Assembly (NCBI GenBank): GCA_905197385.1
Contig: CAJJYO010000099.1
Span: forward strand, 1 to 6,174
Direction of reading: 5' to 3'
Length of the DNA stretch: 6,174 nt
Origin: an uncultured Collinsella sp.
GTDB lineage: Bacteria > Actinomycetota > Coriobacteriia > Coriobacteriales > Coriobacteriaceae
Shown: positions 6,067 through 6,174 of the stretch, piece by piece
How positions within the stretch are numbered: position 1 is the first letter of the stretch
Layout: every line of letters starts with the position of its first letter
The notes under the pieces: generated by a model
What the model was told of the DNA's origin: nothing
What the model saw: only the letters and a program-made list of their open reading frames with translations
Database searches by the model: none
Made by a program: the position numbers and the translations under genes

Positions 6067-6075
6067 AAACAAAGA

Positions 6076-6081
6076 CCTCCT
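6076..6081 (-). promoter_or_regulatory. Ribosome binding site of purE
   Basis: AGGAGG on the minus strand, nine bases before the ATG at 6066. The spacing favours ATG over the in-frame TTG at 6072. Confidence 0.7.
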
Positions 6082-6095
6082 GTTGAGAGCGGTGA

Positions 6096-6110
6096 CGCGG
6101 CGGATCCGCG
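6096..6110 (-). other. Palindromic hairpin in the purE leader
   Basis: CGCGG and CCGCG flank CGGAT, and the same stretch contains the perfect 10-base palindrome GCGGATCCGC (6100-6109). It lies between the predicted purE promoter and the ribosome binding site. It could stabilise the leader or bind a regulator; no known riboswitch fold is apparent in this leader of about 57 bases. Confidence 0.3.
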
Positions 6111-6117
6111 ACCCTTA

Positions 6118-6132
6118 ACTACTGAGAGTAGT
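6118..6132. repeat. Inverted repeat overlapping the purE -10 (candidate operator)
   Basis: ACTACT-GAG-AGTAGT is a perfect 6-bp inverted repeat with a three-base centre. It shares 6130-6132 with the predicted -10 and covers the expected transcription start, a typical repressor-site position. The regulator is unknown. Confidence 0.4.
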
Positions 6133-6158
6133 ATAGCCGCTCCCGTCCCTGCGGTCTT
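6130..6158 (-). promoter_or_regulatory. Predicted purE promoter
   Basis: On the minus strand AAGACC (6153-6158, three of six bases matching TTGACA) and TATACT (6130-6135, five of six matching TATAAT) are 17 bases apart. Transcription would start near 6123, giving a leader of about 57 bases before purE and probably continuing through the sortase gene. Confidence 0.55.
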
Positions 6159-6174
6159 TGTGGTGGCGGCTGAG

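Overview
The window looks like a housekeeping stretch of a GC-rich, Gram-positive-type actinobacterial chromosome. A gut Coriobacteriia such as Collinsella is my best guess. This is an inference from GC-rich codon use, an Fe-S type PurF, a class B sortase, a PF06541-type membrane protein and the general look of the proteins; no database search was possible. The main theme is de novo purine synthesis.

Layout from left to right. Bases 1-626 hold the N-terminal 208 codons of purM on the minus strand, cut by the window edge. A 156-base gap with two hairpins separates it from purF (783-2453, minus). A divergent intergenic region of about 295 bases follows, with a TATAAT-type -10 on each strand and a short palindrome between them. 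The only plus-strand gene, a 409-residue polytopic membrane protein with a PF06541 (ABC_trans_CmpB-like) domain, occupies 2748-3977. A strong bidirectional terminator hairpin (4010-4050) separates it from the convergent minus-strand cluster. In transcription order that cluster is purE (5602-6066), a class B sortase (4568-5566) and a small MoaE-like protein (4084-4500). A promoter with a TATACT -10 lies upstream of purE and overlaps an inverted repeat.

How the genes work together. PurF makes phosphoribosylamine from PRPP and glutamine (step 1), PurM closes the imidazole ring to give AIR (step 5), and PurE carries out the carboxyimidazole mutase step (step 6). PurF and PurM are probably co-transcribed. 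PurE is on the same strand but is cut off from them by the plus-strand membrane gene, so it probably runs from its own promoter. The sortase starts 35 bases after purE with a good ribosome binding site and is probably read from the same transcript, although it acts on surface proteins. The MoaE-like gene may be the last member of that unit.

I found no mobile element, tRNA, rRNA or CRISPR array, and nothing that amounts to a clear new system. The points most worth a second look are the solitary MoaE-like protein lacking one catalytic lysine, an insertion of about 30 residues in the PurF glutaminase domain, the long disordered cytoplasmic leader of the sortase, and the inverted repeats over the promoters.
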